Assembly: GCF_003946885.1 (NCBI RefSeq)
Contig: NZ_RWKQ01000007.1
Coordinates: 1-63,688 of the forward strand
Length of the DNA stretch: 63,688 nucleotides
Reading direction: 5' to 3'
Origin: Specibacter cremeus
GTDB taxonomy: Bacteria; Actinomycetota; Actinomycetes; Actinomycetales; Micrococcaceae
Positions 44,405 through 54,026 of this stretch are shown here, one piece after another. A program made the translations under genes and the position numbers. Below the pieces are notes generated by a model that saw nothing but the letters and a program-made list of their open reading frames with translations, was not told where the DNA came from and did no database searches. Positions within the stretch are counted from its first letter, which is position 1, and the number at the start of each line of letters is the position of its first letter.

Positions 44405-45547
44405 TTGAAGATTGATTTCGCCCGGTCTGAGCAATCGACCCTCGGCCTGGAGTGGGAGATCGCCCTGGTGGACGCCGAAACGGGCGAACTGTCGGCCAGT
44501 GCCGGGGACGTGCTGGCCGACATTGCGGCCGAACACCCGGACGCCATCGGCGACGCCGAACACCCCCATATCAAGGGCGAGCTGCTGCTCAACACCGTGG
44601 AACTCGTCTCGGGTGTTTGCCACACGGTGAACGAAGGCGTCGAGGACCTGCGCCGGAACCTCAACGTGCTCCGTGGCGTGGCCCACCCGCGCGGACTGGA
44701 CCTGCTCAGCGCCGGGACCCACCCGTTCAGCAACCCCGCGGAGCAGCGGGTCACCGACAAGGAACGGTACGCGAAGCTGATCGACCGGACCCGTTGGTGG
44801 GGCAGCCAGATGCTCATCTACGGCGTGCACGTGCACGTCGGGCTGGACAACGTGGCCAAGGCCATGCCGGTCCTGGACGGGCTGGTCAACTACTTCCCGC
44901 ATTTCCAGGCCCTGTCCGCGTCCTCGCCCTTCTGGAAGGGGGAGGACACCGGCTACGCGTCCCAGCGGGCGCTCATGTTCCAGCAACTTCCCACGGCCGG
45001 CCTGCCGTTCCAATTCCCGGACTGGGCCGGGTACGAGGCCTATGTGCAGGACATGTTCACCACCGGGGTCATCGACGCGACCAGCGAGATCCGCTGGGAC
45101 ATCCGGCCCGTCGCGGGCCTGGGCACCATGGAAATGCGCGTCTGCGACGCCATGTCCACGCTGTCCGAGATCGGTTCCATCGCCGCCCTGACGCAATGCC
45201 TCGTGGATGAGTTCTCCACCACGCTGGAGAACGGCGGCAGCATTCCCACCATGCCCCCGTGGCATGTTCAGGAGAACAAGTGGCGCGCCGCCCGCTACGG
45301 GCTGGACGCCATCATCATCCTCGACGCCGCCGGCCACGAACAACTCGTCACCGAGCACACCATCGAGCTGCTGAACCGGCTCGAACCCATCGCGGCCAGG
45401 CTGGGCTGCGCCGACGAACTGGCCGGCGTCGAGACGATCATCGCCAAGGGTGCCGGCTACCAGCGCCAGCGCGACGTGGCGGCAGCGCACCGTGGCGACC
45501 TCACCGCCGTCGTGCGGGACCTCGTCGCCCAGATGGCGACCAACTGA
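44405..45547 (+). CDS. Carboxylate-amine ligase, GCS2/YbdK family
   Basis: 380 residues. GCS2 landmarks are LGLEWEIALVD, IKGELLLNTVELVSGVC, the active-site MLIYGVHVHVGLDN, and WDIRPVAGLGTMEMRVCD. YbdK-type enzymes have weak glutamate-cysteine ligase activity. Since the organism makes mycothiol (mshA is present), a glutathione role is doubtful and another gamma-glutamyl ligation is possible. The start is TTG 44405 behind AGGGGATC. Confidence 0.9.
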   Translation: MKIDFARSEQSTLGLEWEIALVDAETGELSASAGDVLADIAAEHPDAIGDAEHPHIKGELLLNTVELVSGVCHTVNEGVEDLRRNLNVLRGVAHPRGLDLLSAGTHPFSNPAEQRVTDKERYAKLIDRTRWWGSQMLIYGVHVHVGLDNVAKAMPVLDGLVNYFPHFQALSASSPFWKGEDTGYASQRALMFQQLPTAGLPFQFPDWAGYEAYVQDMFTTGVIDATSEIRWDIRPVAGLGTMEMRVCDAMSTLSEIGSIAALTQCLVDEFSTTLENGGSIPTMPPWHVQENKWRAARYGLDAIIILDAAGHEQLVTEHTIELLNRLEPIAARLGCADELAGVETIIAKGAGYQRQRDVAAAHRGDLTAVVRDLVAQMATN

Positions 45548-45550
45548 CTC

Positions 45551-46120
45551 CTACCCCGGCGGGGCGAGCAGCGCCCAGAAGGCCTCGATGTGGGCCGCCA
45601 TGTCAAGGCCCGGGTCGAGCAGCCATTGCGTCTGCAAGCCGTCGGCGAGCGCGATGGTCATGACCGACAGCGCGCCCGGGTCGACGTCGGCGCGCATCGT
45701 TCCGGCGTCCTGGCGCGCCCGGATGGTGGCGGCGAAGCGCCGGTGCAAGCGTGCGTAGCGCGCCTCGGCGTGCGGCCGCGACGGGTGCCCCTCATCCGTC
45801 GCCTCGGCGGCGAACTGCGCATACACCCGGATCAGGCCGGGCACGTTCGCGTTCCGGCGCACTCCCTCGACGAATCCCGCGAGGGCGTCCGCGCCGGACG
45901 CCGCCAGGTTGGCCTCGTCATACCGCCGCACGATGGCCGCGAACAGCTCGTCCTTGGAGCTGAAATAGTGCAGCAGCCCGGCCTGGCTCAGTCCGACGGC
46001 GTCGGCCAGTTCACGCACGGACGTGTTCCGGTAGCCGTTCGACGCCACGACCTCGAGCGCGGTGGCCAGGATCTCCTCCCGCTTCGCCACGCCCTTCGCG
46101 TACGAGCCGCGCCGTGCCAT
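45551..46120 (-). CDS. TetR-family regulator
   Basis: 189 residues. The N-terminal helix-turn-helix is REEILATALEVVASNGYRNT and SVRELADAVGLSQAGLLHYF, followed by SSKDELFAAIVRRYDE. The C-terminal ligand domain ends LDMAAHIEAFWALL. Divergent from the GH3 beta-glucosidase with 133 bases between, so it probably represses that gene in response to a sugar or glycoside. Confidence 0.9.
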   Translation of the reverse strand: MARRGSYAKGVAKREEILATALEVVASNGYRNTSVRELADAVGLSQAGLLHYFSSKDELFAAIVRRYDEANLAASGADALAGFVEGVRRNANVPGLIRVYAQFAAEATDEGHPSRPHAEARYARLHRRFAATIRARQDAGTMRADVDPGALSVMTIALADGLQTQWLLDPGLDMAAHIEAFWALLAPPG

Positions 46121-46253
46121 GGCAGCCAGCGTAGTGGGCCAAGCTGGTAGTTGTGACGTAAAACGCCGTTGCAGTACCGTGTTCGCAATGCCCCTTCCGG
46201 CCGCGCCGCCAGGCAGCCCGGGAAGCGGCCGCCATGCCACCCGAGGAGATGCC

Positions 46254-48521
46254 ATGACAGACCCCGCCGCCCCGCCCGGGCGGCAGACACGCCCGGGCGC
46301 CCAAGTCGTCGCCGGGCTGACCATCGAGGAGAAGGCGGCATTGACCAGTGGCGCGGATTTCTGGCACACCACGGGCATTGACCGCGCCGGCATCCCGCCC
46401 CTGCTGCTCACCGACGGCCCGCACGGCGTTCGCAAGCAGGTCTCGGCCGGCGACCATCTCGGCCTGGCCGACAGCGTCCCGGCAACGTGTTTCCCGCCGG
46501 CCGCGGCGATGGGGTCGAGCTTCGATCCCGAGCTGCTGTTCCGGGTCGGCACGGCGCTCGGCGTGGAAGCCGCGGCCGAGGGCGTCGCCGTCCTGCTGGG
46601 GCCCGGCATCAACATCAAGCGCTCACCCCTGTGCGGGCGCAACTTCGAGTACCTGTCCGAGGATCCGACGGTCAGCGGCATCCTCGGCACGGCCCTGGTC
46701 CGGGGCCTGCAGGGCCAGGGCGTCGGCGCATCGCTGAAACACTTCGCGGCGAACAACCAGGAGCACGACCGCATGCGCGTCAGCGCCGACATCGACCCGC
46801 GGCCGCTGCGCGAGATCTACCTGCGCGCGTTCCAGCGGGTGGTCGCCGACGCGCAGCCCTGGACGGTCATGTGCTCCTACAACCGCATCAACGGCGTCTA
46901 CGCCTCCGAGGACCCGTGGCTGCTCACCGACGTGCTGCGCGGCGAGTGGGGCTTCGGCGGCCTGGTCGTCTCCGACTGGGGCGCCGTGAACGACCGCCGC
47001 GACGCCCTGGCCGCCGGCCTGGACCTGGAGATGCCGGCCAGCGGCGGGCGCACCGACGCCGAACTGGTCGCGGCCGTGCGCTCCGGCGCCCTGGACGAGG
47101 CCGTCCTGGACCGGGCCGCTGAGCGCGTCGTCGCCCTCACGCAACGGGCCGCGGCCATGCCGGTACCGGCGGGCGGCTACGATCGCGACGCGCACCATGC
47201 GCTGGCCCGGGAGGTGGCCGGGCGCAGCATCGTGCTGTTGAAGAACGACGACGGCGTCCTGCCACTGGATCCGGCCGCGTCCGTGGCCGTGATCGGCGAG
47301 TTCGCCCGCACGCCCCGCTACCAGGGCGCCGGCAGCTCCCTCATCAACCCGACCCGGTTGGACAACGCCCTCGACCAGATCCGTGCCCTGGCCGGCGGCA
47401 CGGTCACGTTTGACGCCGGGTTCGACCTGTCCGGCGACGCCGGGGCGGCCGAGATGCCCCAGCCCGGGACGGCGGCCGACGAGGCCGTCCGCGCGGCGGC
47501 CGCCGCCGACACCGCCGTCGTCTTCCTTGGCCTGCCGGCGTCCGACGAATCCGAGGGGTTCGACCGGACCGGCATCGACCTGCCCCGGGCCCAGCTGGAC
47601 CTGCTGGAGCGTGTCGTCGCGGCCAACCCGCGCACCGTCGTCGTGCTGTCCAATGGCGGTGTGGTCGCGTTGCCGTTCGCGGACGCCGTCCCCGCCATCG
47701 TCGAGGGCTGGCTGCTGGGCCAGGCCGGCGGCGGCGCCGTCGCCGACGTCCTGTTCGGCCGGGTCAACCCCTCCGCCCGCCTGTCCGAGACCATTCCACT
47801 GCGGCTGGCCGACTCCCCCGCGTACCTTGACTTTCCCGGTGAGCACGGCCACGTCCGCTACGGCGAGGGACTGTTCGTCGGCTACCGCTGGTACGACGCG
47901 CGCGGGCTCGACGTGCGCTTCCCGTTCGGCCACGGCCTGTCCTACACGACGTTCGAGTACGGTCCGGCGACCGTCACCCCGGACGACGCCGGCCTGACCG
48001 TCCGGGTGCCCGTGACGAACACGGGCCTGGTGGCCGGTCGCGAGGTCGTCCAGGCCTATGTGGGCCGCCCGGGATCGGCCGTCGTCCGGCCCCCGCGCGA
48101 ACTCAAGGGCTTCGCGAGCGTGCACCTGGAGCCCGGCGCCACGCGCGAGGTCGTCATCCCGATCCCGCGCGCGGACCTGGCCCACTGGGACACCCGGATC
48201 GACCGCTGGGTCGTGGAGGGCGGCACGGCCACGGTTTGCGTCGGGGCGTCCAGCCGGGACCTGCGCCGGACCGTGCGGGTCGAGGTTGCCGGCGACGCCG
48301 TGCGGATCCCGCTGGGGCCGGCGTCGTCCGTCGACGAGCTGCTGGCCGACCCGGTGGCGGGTCCGATCGTGCGCGAAGCGCTCGCGTCCTCGACGATCGA
48401 CGACGCGACGCTGGCCATGATGGCCTCGTTCCCGCTCGGCCGGCTGGCCGGTTTCCCGGGTATCCCGGTCACGGCCGGCCGGCTCGAGGCGCTGATCGCG
48501 GCGGCCAACGCGGCCGGATAG
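46254..48521 (+). CDS. GH3 family beta-glucosidase
   Basis: 755 residues. The GH3 N-terminal barrel has the substrate-binding KHFAANNQEHDRM and the nucleophile Asp in GGLVVSDWGAVNDRRD. The alpha/beta sandwich has KNDDGVLPLDPAASVAVIGE and YQGAGSSLINPTR. The fibronectin III-like end contains FPFGHGLSYTTFEYG and VPVTNTGLVAGREVVQAYVG. No signal peptide, so it hydrolyses imported beta-glucosides in the cytoplasm. ATG 46254 follows GAGGAG; the longer ORF overlaps the TetR gene and is rejected. Confidence 0.93.
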   Translation: MTDPAAPPGRQTRPGAQVVAGLTIEEKAALTSGADFWHTTGIDRAGIPPLLLTDGPHGVRKQVSAGDHLGLADSVPATCFPPAAAMGSSFDPELLFRVGTALGVEAAAEGVAVLLGPGINIKRSPLCGRNFEYLSEDPTVSGILGTALVRGLQGQGVGASLKHFAANNQEHDRMRVSADIDPRPLREIYLRAFQRVVADAQPWTVMCSYNRINGVYASEDPWLLTDVLRGEWGFGGLVVSDWGAVNDRRDALAAGLDLEMPASGGRTDAELVAAVRSGALDEAVLDRAAERVVALTQRAAAMPVPAGGYDRDAHHALAREVAGRSIVLLKNDDGVLPLDPAASVAVIGEFARTPRYQGAGSSLINPTRLDNALDQIRALAGGTVTFDAGFDLSGDAGAAEMPQPGTAADEAVRAAAAADTAVVFLGLPASDESEGFDRTGIDLPRAQLDLLERVVAANPRTVVVLSNGGVVALPFADAVPAIVEGWLLGQAGGGAVADVLFGRVNPSARLSETIPLRLADSPAYLDFPGEHGHVRYGEGLFVGYRWYDARGLDVRFPFGHGLSYTTFEYGPATVTPDDAGLTVRVPVTNTGLVAGREVVQAYVGRPGSAVVRPPRELKGFASVHLEPGATREVVIPIPRADLAHWDTRIDRWVVEGGTATVCVGASSRDLRRTVRVEVAGDAVRIPLGPASSVDELLADPVAGPIVREALASSTIDDATLAMMASFPLGRLAGFPGIPVTAGRLEALIAAANAAG

Positions 48522-48526
48522 GCGCG

Positions 48527-49627
48527 CTACCCGGCGGCCGGCAGGCTGATGCTGCTCACCGGCAGGGACGAGTCCGGGGCGAAGGCGAGCCCGCCGGGTG
48601 CCACCCCGCGCATCACCAGTTGCGCGCCGAGCGCGGCCACCATGGCGCCGTTGTCGGTGCACAGCGAGAACGCCGGCACGAGCAGGGTGATCCCGGCGGA
48701 CCGGCAGCGGGCGGCGAGAAGTTCGCGCAGCCGCGAGTTGGCCGCCACGCCCCCACCCAGCAGCAGGGTGGTGATGGCGTGCTCGCGGCACGCCAGCACG
48801 GCCTTGGCCGTGATGACGTCCAGCACGGCCTCCTGGAAGCTGGCGGCGACGTCCGCCACGGGCACGTCCGCCCCGGCCGCCTCGTAGCCCTCCACACAGC
48901 GGGCCACGGCCGTTTTCAGCCCGGAGAATGAGAAGTCGTAGCGGTGCGGGCCGGGCGCCTCGGCGGTGCCCATGTACTTGGGCATGGTCAACCCGCGCGG
49001 GAACCGCACCGCCTTCGGGTTGCCCTGCCGGGCCAGCTTGTCGATGGCGGGCCCGCCCGGGTAGGCCAGGCCGAGCAGCCGGGCCACCTTGTCGAACGCC
49101 TCCCCGGCGGCGTCGTCGATCGTGGCGCCGAGCAGTTCAACGTGCTCCGCGATGCTGTGCACGCGCAGGATCTCGGTGTGCCCGCCGGAGACGAGCAGGG
49201 CGCCCAGGTTCTCCGGCAGCGCACCGGTTGCGGTCACGGCCGCGATGGACGGGTCGAGCAGCCCCACGCCGACGTGCGCCACGAGGTGGTTGATGGCATA
49301 CAACGGCTTCCCGGTGGCCAGGGCCAGCGCCTTGGCGGCACTGACCCCGACCATGAGCGCCCCGGCCAGCCCGGGTCCGCTCGTGACGGCGATCGCGTCG
49401 ACGTCGGCGAGCGCCACACCGGCCTCGGCCAGGGCGGCCCGCAGGGTGGGCACGAACGCGTCCAGGTGTGCGCGCGAGGCGATCTCGGGGATGACGCCGC
49501 CAAAGCGCACGTGCAGCTCCATGGACGAGGAGACGGTGTTCGCGAGCAGTTCGGTGCCGCGCACGATCCCCACGCCCGTCTCGTCGCAGGAGGACTCGAT
49601 GCCCAGCACCAGCGGGGTCGCGTTCAT
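48527..49627 (-). CDS. tsaD: tRNA N6-adenosine threonylcarbamoyltransferase
   Basis: 366 residues. The Kae1/TsaD signature [14 protein letters not shown], metal-binding His pair in [26 protein letters not shown] and [17 protein letters not shown] are intact, as is [14 protein letters not shown]. With TsaB and TsaE it installs t6A37 on ANN-decoding tRNAs. ATG overlaps the rimI stop. Confidence 0.96.
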   Translation of the reverse strand: MNATPLVLGIESSCDETGVGIVRGTELLANTVSSSMELHVRFGGVIPEIASRAHLDAFVPTLRAALAEAGVALADVDAIAVTSGPGLAGALMVGVSAAKALALATGKPLYAINHLVAHVGVGLLDPSIAAVTATGALPENLGALLVSGGHTEILRVHSIAEHVELLGATIDDAAGEAFDKVARLLGLAYPGGPAIDKLARQGNPKAVRFPRGLTMPKYMGTAEAPGPHRYDFSFSGLKTAVARCVEGYEAAGADVPVADVAASFQEAVLDVITAKAVLACREHAITTLLLGGGVAANSRLRELLAARCRSAGITLLVPAFSLCTDNGAMVAALGAQLVMRGVAPGGLAFAPDSSLPVSSISLPAAG

Positions 49628-50109
49628 TGGTGATCCTTTACGTGCTTCAGCGGCAGGCGCATGACGAGCCCGTCCGAGCCGTCCCGGTAGTACCGCCGCC
49701 GCGTGTGGATGTGCTCGAACCCGTAGCGGGCGTACAGGCGTTGCGCGCGCGGGTTCGCTGCGCTGACCTCCAGCATGACGTCGTCGGCGCCGCGTCGGCC
49801 GGCCTCGGCGATCAGCTCGTCGAGCATGGCGCGGGCGATGCCGCGCCCCTCGAACGCCGGCAGTACGCCGATGGTCTGGATGTCGCCGATCGGCTTCACG
49901 CACAGCAGCCCGGCATAGCCGACGACGGCGCCGCCCACCTCCGCGATGATGTACCGCCTGGTCTCGGGCCGGGACAGTTCGTCCGCGAACATCCGCCGCG
50001 GCCAGCAGTCGACGCCGAACAGTTCGGCGTCCATGCCGGTGACCAGGTCGAGGTCGGCCGCCGTCATGTCGCGCAACACTGCGGTTGCACCGTTTGCGGG
50101 GCCGCTCAC
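49624..50109 (-). CDS. rimI: Ribosomal protein S18-alanine N-acetyltransferase
   Basis: 161 residues. GNAT motif A reads [20 protein letters not shown], and [20 protein letters not shown] is typical of RimI. It is encoded between tsaB and tsaD with overlaps on both sides, the usual actinobacterial order. Confidence 0.92.
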   Translation of the reverse strand: MSGPANGATAVLRDMTAADLDLVTGMDAELFGVDCWPRRMFADELSRPETRRYIIAEVGGAVVGYAGLLCVKPIGDIQTIGVLPAFEGRGIARAMLDELIAEAGRRGADDVMLEVSAANPRAQRLYARYGFEHIHTRRRYYRDGSDGLVMRLPLKHVKDHQ

Positions 50110-50831
50110 AGGGCCCGCTTCCGCGGCCCCGGCACCTTGGCGTCGGATTCGCGCAGGTACAGCGGGGTCGTGTCGTCGAGCGTCTCGCCGGCCGCGAGCC
50201 TGCGGGCGGCGGCCCGCGCCAGCGCGCGCGCCGTCGGCTGCGCCGCGGCGTACCCGGCCGGGACGGTGCAGCCGTTGGCGGCAAGCGCCTCGGCATACAG
50301 GCCGGCGCCGGCACCGAACACGGGCAGGTCCGTGATGTCCGCGGCCGGTCCCACGTGCGGGCCGTCCAGCAGCGTCCCGTCGGGCGCGTAGTGCGCCCAG
50401 TACAGTTCCTTGCGCCGGGCGTCCGTGGCGACCACGAACCCGCCGGCGGCCACCCGCGCCCGGTGCGTGCCGCCGTCGTCCAGCACGTCCCAGGCGAGCG
50501 CTTCCAGGCTCATGAGCCCGTACAGCGGCACGCCCCAGACGAACGCGAGCGTGCGGGCCATCGCGATGCCGGTGCGCAGGCCGGTGAACGGGCCGGGGCC
50601 GGTGCCCACCACGATGGCGTCCAGCGCCGGGCCCTCGGTGAGCGGGTCCGCGAACAGGCCGCGCACGCCCGGGGCCAGCACCTCGGCGTGACTGCGGGTG
50701 TCGTCCGTCGCGAAGGCGGCCTCCACGATGACGCGGCCGGCGTCCCCTTCCTCGATGTCAAGTTCCTCAATGTCAAGGCGCACGAGCGCGGCGCTGGCCA
50801 CGGCGGAGGTATCCAGGCAAAGAAGTCGCAC
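50106..50831 (-). CDS. tsaB: t6A synthesis protein TsaB
   Basis: 241 residues. The ASKHA start [17 protein letters not shown] is followed by the diagnostic [20 protein letters not shown]. An in-frame small duplication, [14 protein letters not shown] near residue 20, comes from a repeated 12-15 base unit. TsaB is the inactive paralogue of TsaD that scaffolds the complex. Confidence 0.93.
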   Translation of the reverse strand: MRLLCLDTSAVASAALVRLDIEELDIEEGDAGRVIVEAAFATDDTRSHAEVLAPGVRGLFADPLTEGPALDAIVVGTGPGPFTGLRTGIAMARTLAFVWGVPLYGLMSLEALAWDVLDDGGTHRARVAAGGFVVATDARRKELYWAHYAPDGTLLDGPHVGPAADITDLPVFGAGAGLYAEALAANGCTVPAGYAAAQPTARALARAAARRLAAGETLDDTTPLYLRESDAKVPGPRKRAL

Positions 50832-50840
50832 GTCGCCAGC

Positions 50841-51407
50841 CTATGCCACGGGGTTCCGGGGCGTGCCGGCGACGTCCGCGGGATCGTCCTGCAGCCCGGA
50901 CAGGTCGACGCCGTCCCACCGCGGGCCGACGGTGCGCAGGCGCACGAGCCGCGGCTCGTCGTCGTCCTCGGTGAAGTCCGCGGCGCCGCCCTCCGATCGT
51001 CCGACCGCGCGCAACAGGTCGATCTCCAGTCGGTTGTCGGCCAGGTGCTCGACCCGCTCGGCACCCCATTCGACGACCGTGACGGAGCCGTCCATGGTGG
51101 TCTCGAGGTCGATGTCGTCGATTTCCCCGGCCGTGGCCAACCGGTACGCGTCGACGTGGACCAGGTCGGGGCCGCCCGGGTTGTGCCCGTCGGGCAGGTT
51201 CGGGTGGATGCGCACCAGCACGAACGTGGGCGAGATGATGCCGGCGCGCACCCCGAGCCCGTGTCCCAGGCCCTGCGTGAACGTCGTCTTGCCGGCGCCG
51301 AGTTCGCCGTTGAGCAGCAGCAGGTCGCCGGCGCGCAGGAATGCGGCCAGCCGGGCGCCGATGCGCTGGGTCTGGGCGGCCGTCGTCGTGCGGTACTCCC
51401 AGATCAT
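50841..51407 (-). CDS. tsaE: t6A synthesis ATPase TsaE
   Basis: 188 residues. Walker A LNGELGAGKTTFTQGLGHGL, SPTFVLVRIH, and LVHVDAYRLATAGEIDDIDL with VVEWGAERV show the YjeE family. The C-terminal 40 residues are a lineage-specific extension. ATGA overlap with alr; 9 bases before tsaB. Confidence 0.94.
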   Translation of the reverse strand: MIWEYRTTTAAQTQRIGARLAAFLRAGDLLLLNGELGAGKTTFTQGLGHGLGVRAGIISPTFVLVRIHPNLPDGHNPGGPDLVHVDAYRLATAGEIDDIDLETTMDGSVTVVEWGAERVEHLADNRLEIDLLRAVGRSEGGAADFTEDDDEPRLVRLRTVGPRWDGVDLSGLQDDPADVAGTPRNPVA

Positions 51408-52624
51408 GCCGCGCCGCCGGGGATGCCGCCCGTGTAGGTGCGGGGGACGCGGGGGCTGATGCGCGTGACGACCTCGTAGTTGATCGTCCCGGCCGCGCGG
51501 GCCCAGTCGTCGACGGACGGGTCGCCGAGCGCCGGGTCGCCGAAGAGCACGGCCTCGGCGCCGAGCACCGTGCCACCATGGTCCGCCCTGCCGCCCGGGC
51601 CCAGGTCCACGACCATCTGGTCCATGGCGATGCGCCCCACCACCGGGTAGGTGATGCCGTCGATGCGCACCGGTCCGCCGGTGGCGGCGCGCGGGATGCC
51701 GTCGGCGTAGCCCAGCGGGATCAGCCCCAGCGTCGTGGGGCCGGCGGTGACGTAGTTGAGCCCGTAGGACACGCCCTGCCCGGCCGGGACGTCCTTGCAG
51801 GAGGCCACCCGCGTGGACAACGTCATGGCCGGGCGCAGGCCGAACTCGTGGGGGCTCTGGTCCTCGAACGGCGAGAGCCCGTATACGCCGAGCCCGGCGC
51901 GGACCAGGTCGAAGTGCGTGTCCGGGCGGGACAGGATGGCCGGGGTGTTGGCGATGTGCCGGACCTCCAGGTCGGCACCGGCGTCCTCGGCGACGGCCAC
52001 GGCCTGGCGAAAACGGTCCAGCTGCCCATCGGTTTCCGGGCGGTGCGGCTCGTCGGCGACGGCCAGGTGGCTGAAGACGCCCACAACACGCAACAGGCCC
52101 TCATCCTGGTGGGCGATGGCCGCGGACACGAACGCGTCCCAGTTCTCGGGGGGACAGCCGTTGCGGCCCAGGCCGGTGTCGATCTTCAGGTGGACCCGGG
52201 CCGGCCGCTCCAGCGCGCGGGCGGCTTCCGCGATCGGTTCCAGTTCCCAGCCCGAACAGCCCAGGTCGATGTCCTGGGCGACGGCGGCGTTGAAGTCCGT
52301 GGACGGCGTGTGCAGCCAGGCCAGCAGCGGCGCGTCGATGCCGGCGGCGCGCAGGGCGAGGGCCTCGCTGACGTGGGCCACGCCCAGCCATCCGGCCCCG
52401 GCCGTAAGTGCCGCGCGGGCCACCGGGACGGCGCCGTGGCCGTACGCGTCGGCCTTGACGACGGCCATGACCTGGGCGGGGGCGACGATCTCGCGCAGCC
52501 TGGCCACGTTGTCGCGGATCGCGGACAGGTCGATGCGCGCTTGCCGTTCCGGGAGATTCATGTCAGGGGCAATCTGTATAGGGGCCTTGTCGCGGGACTG
52601 GATGGGTTCGGCTGTGGAAGTCAC
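51404..52624 (-). CDS. alr: Alanine racemase
   Basis: 406 residues. The PLP Lys lies in VMAVVKADAYGHGAVPVAR and the second-domain Tyr in SYGLNYVTAG. Also HLKIDTGLGRNG, and a C-terminal PVVGRIAMDQMVVDLG. It makes D-alanine for peptidoglycan. The GTG at 52624 (GGGTGG upstream) is preferred over ATG 52561, which lacks a ribosome-binding site; the latter would remove an atypical 21-residue tail. Confidence 0.95.
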   Translation of the reverse strand: MTSTAEPIQSRDKAPIQIAPDMNLPERQARIDLSAIRDNVARLREIVAPAQVMAVVKADAYGHGAVPVARAALTAGAGWLGVAHVSEALALRAAGIDAPLLAWLHTPSTDFNAAVAQDIDLGCSGWELEPIAEAARALERPARVHLKIDTGLGRNGCPPENWDAFVSAAIAHQDEGLLRVVGVFSHLAVADEPHRPETDGQLDRFRQAVAVAEDAGADLEVRHIANTPAILSRPDTHFDLVRAGLGVYGLSPFEDQSPHEFGLRPAMTLSTRVASCKDVPAGQGVSYGLNYVTAGPTTLGLIPLGYADGIPRAATGGPVRIDGITYPVVGRIAMDQMVVDLGPGGRADHGGTVLGAEAVLFGDPALGDPSVDDWARAAGTINYEVVTRISPRVPRTYTGGIPGGAA

Positions 52625-52773
52625 CCACCCATTTTAGGCCCCGGCCGTCCGCCGGACGGGATCGGCACCGGCCGCCCTCCGCTTTGAGCCGCGCCCCGGC
52701 GGTGAAAAGATGGAGGGGTGCACGGCCATCCGGCGCGCACTGCCAGACGTGTTTTGCCGCGCAAGGAGAGACC

Positions 52774-54024
52774 ATGCACCAGATCAGGCGGGTCGCCATG
52801 CTTTCCCTGCACACCTCACCGCTGGACCAGCCCGGTGGCGGCGACGCCGGCGGCATGAACGTCTACGTCCGGTCCTTGGCGCTGCAACTGGCCGCGGCCG
52901 GCGTGCTCGTCGACATCTACACCCGGCGCACCGCGGCCGGGCAGCCGGACGCCGTTCCGCTGGGCCGCGGCGTCACGGTCCACCACGTGAACGCCGGGGC
53001 CTTCGGGAAGCTGCCGAAGGAATCCCTGCCCGAGCTGGTCGGCCGCATGGCCGCGGCCGTCAGCGAGCACGTCCGCACCCTGGCGGACGTGCCGGTCGGT
53101 GTTGTCCACTCCCACTATTGGGTGTCCGGCATGGCCGGGCTCCTCGTGGCCCGCGAATTGGACCTGCCCCTGGTGCACACCATGCACACCATGGCCCGGG
53201 TCAAGAACCGGCACCTGCCGCCGGGCCAGAGCTCCGAACCGGGCGTCCGCGAGGACGGCGAACAACACATCGTCACGGCGGCGACGAGGCTCATCGCGAA
53301 TACCACCGCGGAGGCCGCGGAACTGGAACGCCACTACAACGGCTGTGAACAGCGCATCGACGTCGTCTCCCCCGGCGTCGACCTGGCCGTGTTCAAGCCG
53401 GCGTTCCGGGACAGGTCGCGGCAGCGGCTCGGGATCGGCCCGGAAGACTTCCACGTCGTATTCGCCGGCCGACTGCAACGGCTGAAGGGCCCGCACGTGC
53501 TGGTGAAGGCGGCCGCGCGGCTGCGCCGGGACCGCCCGGACATCCCGCTGCGGGTGAGCATCCTGGGCGCCCGCAGCGGCAGCGACAAGTACGACCTGCC
53601 GCAGCTGGTGCGCGACGAGGGGCTCGACGACGTGGCGGCCGTGCTGCCGCCGGTCGACGCCCCGACCTTGGCCGAGTGGTACCGTGCGGCCGACGTGGTG
53701 GCCATGCCGTCGTCCAGCGAATCGTTCGGCCTGGTGGCCATGGAGGCGCAGGCGTGCGGTACGCCCGTCATCGCCACGAACGTCGGCGGCCTGCCCCGGG
53801 CGGTCAGCGACGGCCGCACGGGGCTGCTGGTGGAGGGCCGGGGCACGGCCAGCTGGGCCGAGGCCATCGCGTCGCTGTACGACTTCCCGCAAACACGCGT
53901 CGACATGGGCCGGGCGGCGTCCGTGTACGCCGAATCGTTCGGGTGGGACCGGACGGCCGCGGCAACCATGGCCAGTTACGACTTGGCCCTGACGTACCAA
54001 TACGTGGCCCCGGCCGGCTGCTGA
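52774..54024 (+). CDS. mshA: D-inositol-3-phosphate glycosyltransferase
   Basis: 416 residues of GT4. The N-terminal MLSLHTSPLDQPGGGDAGGM, then NVYVRSLALQLAAAG, is the MshA signature. It also has HSHYWVSGMAGLLVARELDL, HTMHTMARVKNRHLP and the donor site SSSESFGLVAMEAQACGTPV. It makes GlcNAc-Ins-P, the first mycothiol intermediate. ATG 52774 follows AAGGAGAG. The inositol phosphate synthase that supplies its acceptor is encoded 3 kb downstream. Confidence 0.92.
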   Translation: MHQIRRVAMLSLHTSPLDQPGGGDAGGMNVYVRSLALQLAAAGVLVDIYTRRTAAGQPDAVPLGRGVTVHHVNAGAFGKLPKESLPELVGRMAAAVSEHVRTLADVPVGVVHSHYWVSGMAGLLVARELDLPLVHTMHTMARVKNRHLPPGQSSEPGVREDGEQHIVTAATRLIANTTAEAAELERHYNGCEQRIDVVSPGVDLAVFKPAFRDRSRQRLGIGPEDFHVVFAGRLQRLKGPHVLVKAAARLRRDRPDIPLRVSILGARSGSDKYDLPQLVRDEGLDDVAAVLPPVDAPTLAEWYRAADVVAMPSSSESFGLVAMEAQACGTPVIATNVGGLPRAVSDGRTGLLVEGRGTASWAEAIASLYDFPQTRVDMGRAASVYAESFGWDRTAAATMASYDLALTYQYVAPAGC

Positions 54025-54026
54025 GT

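Noticed and set aside
44237-45490. Long upstream extension of the DUF503 ORF
   Set aside because: Runs antisense to the GCS2 ligase with shadow-like composition; DUF503 proteins are about 95 residues.
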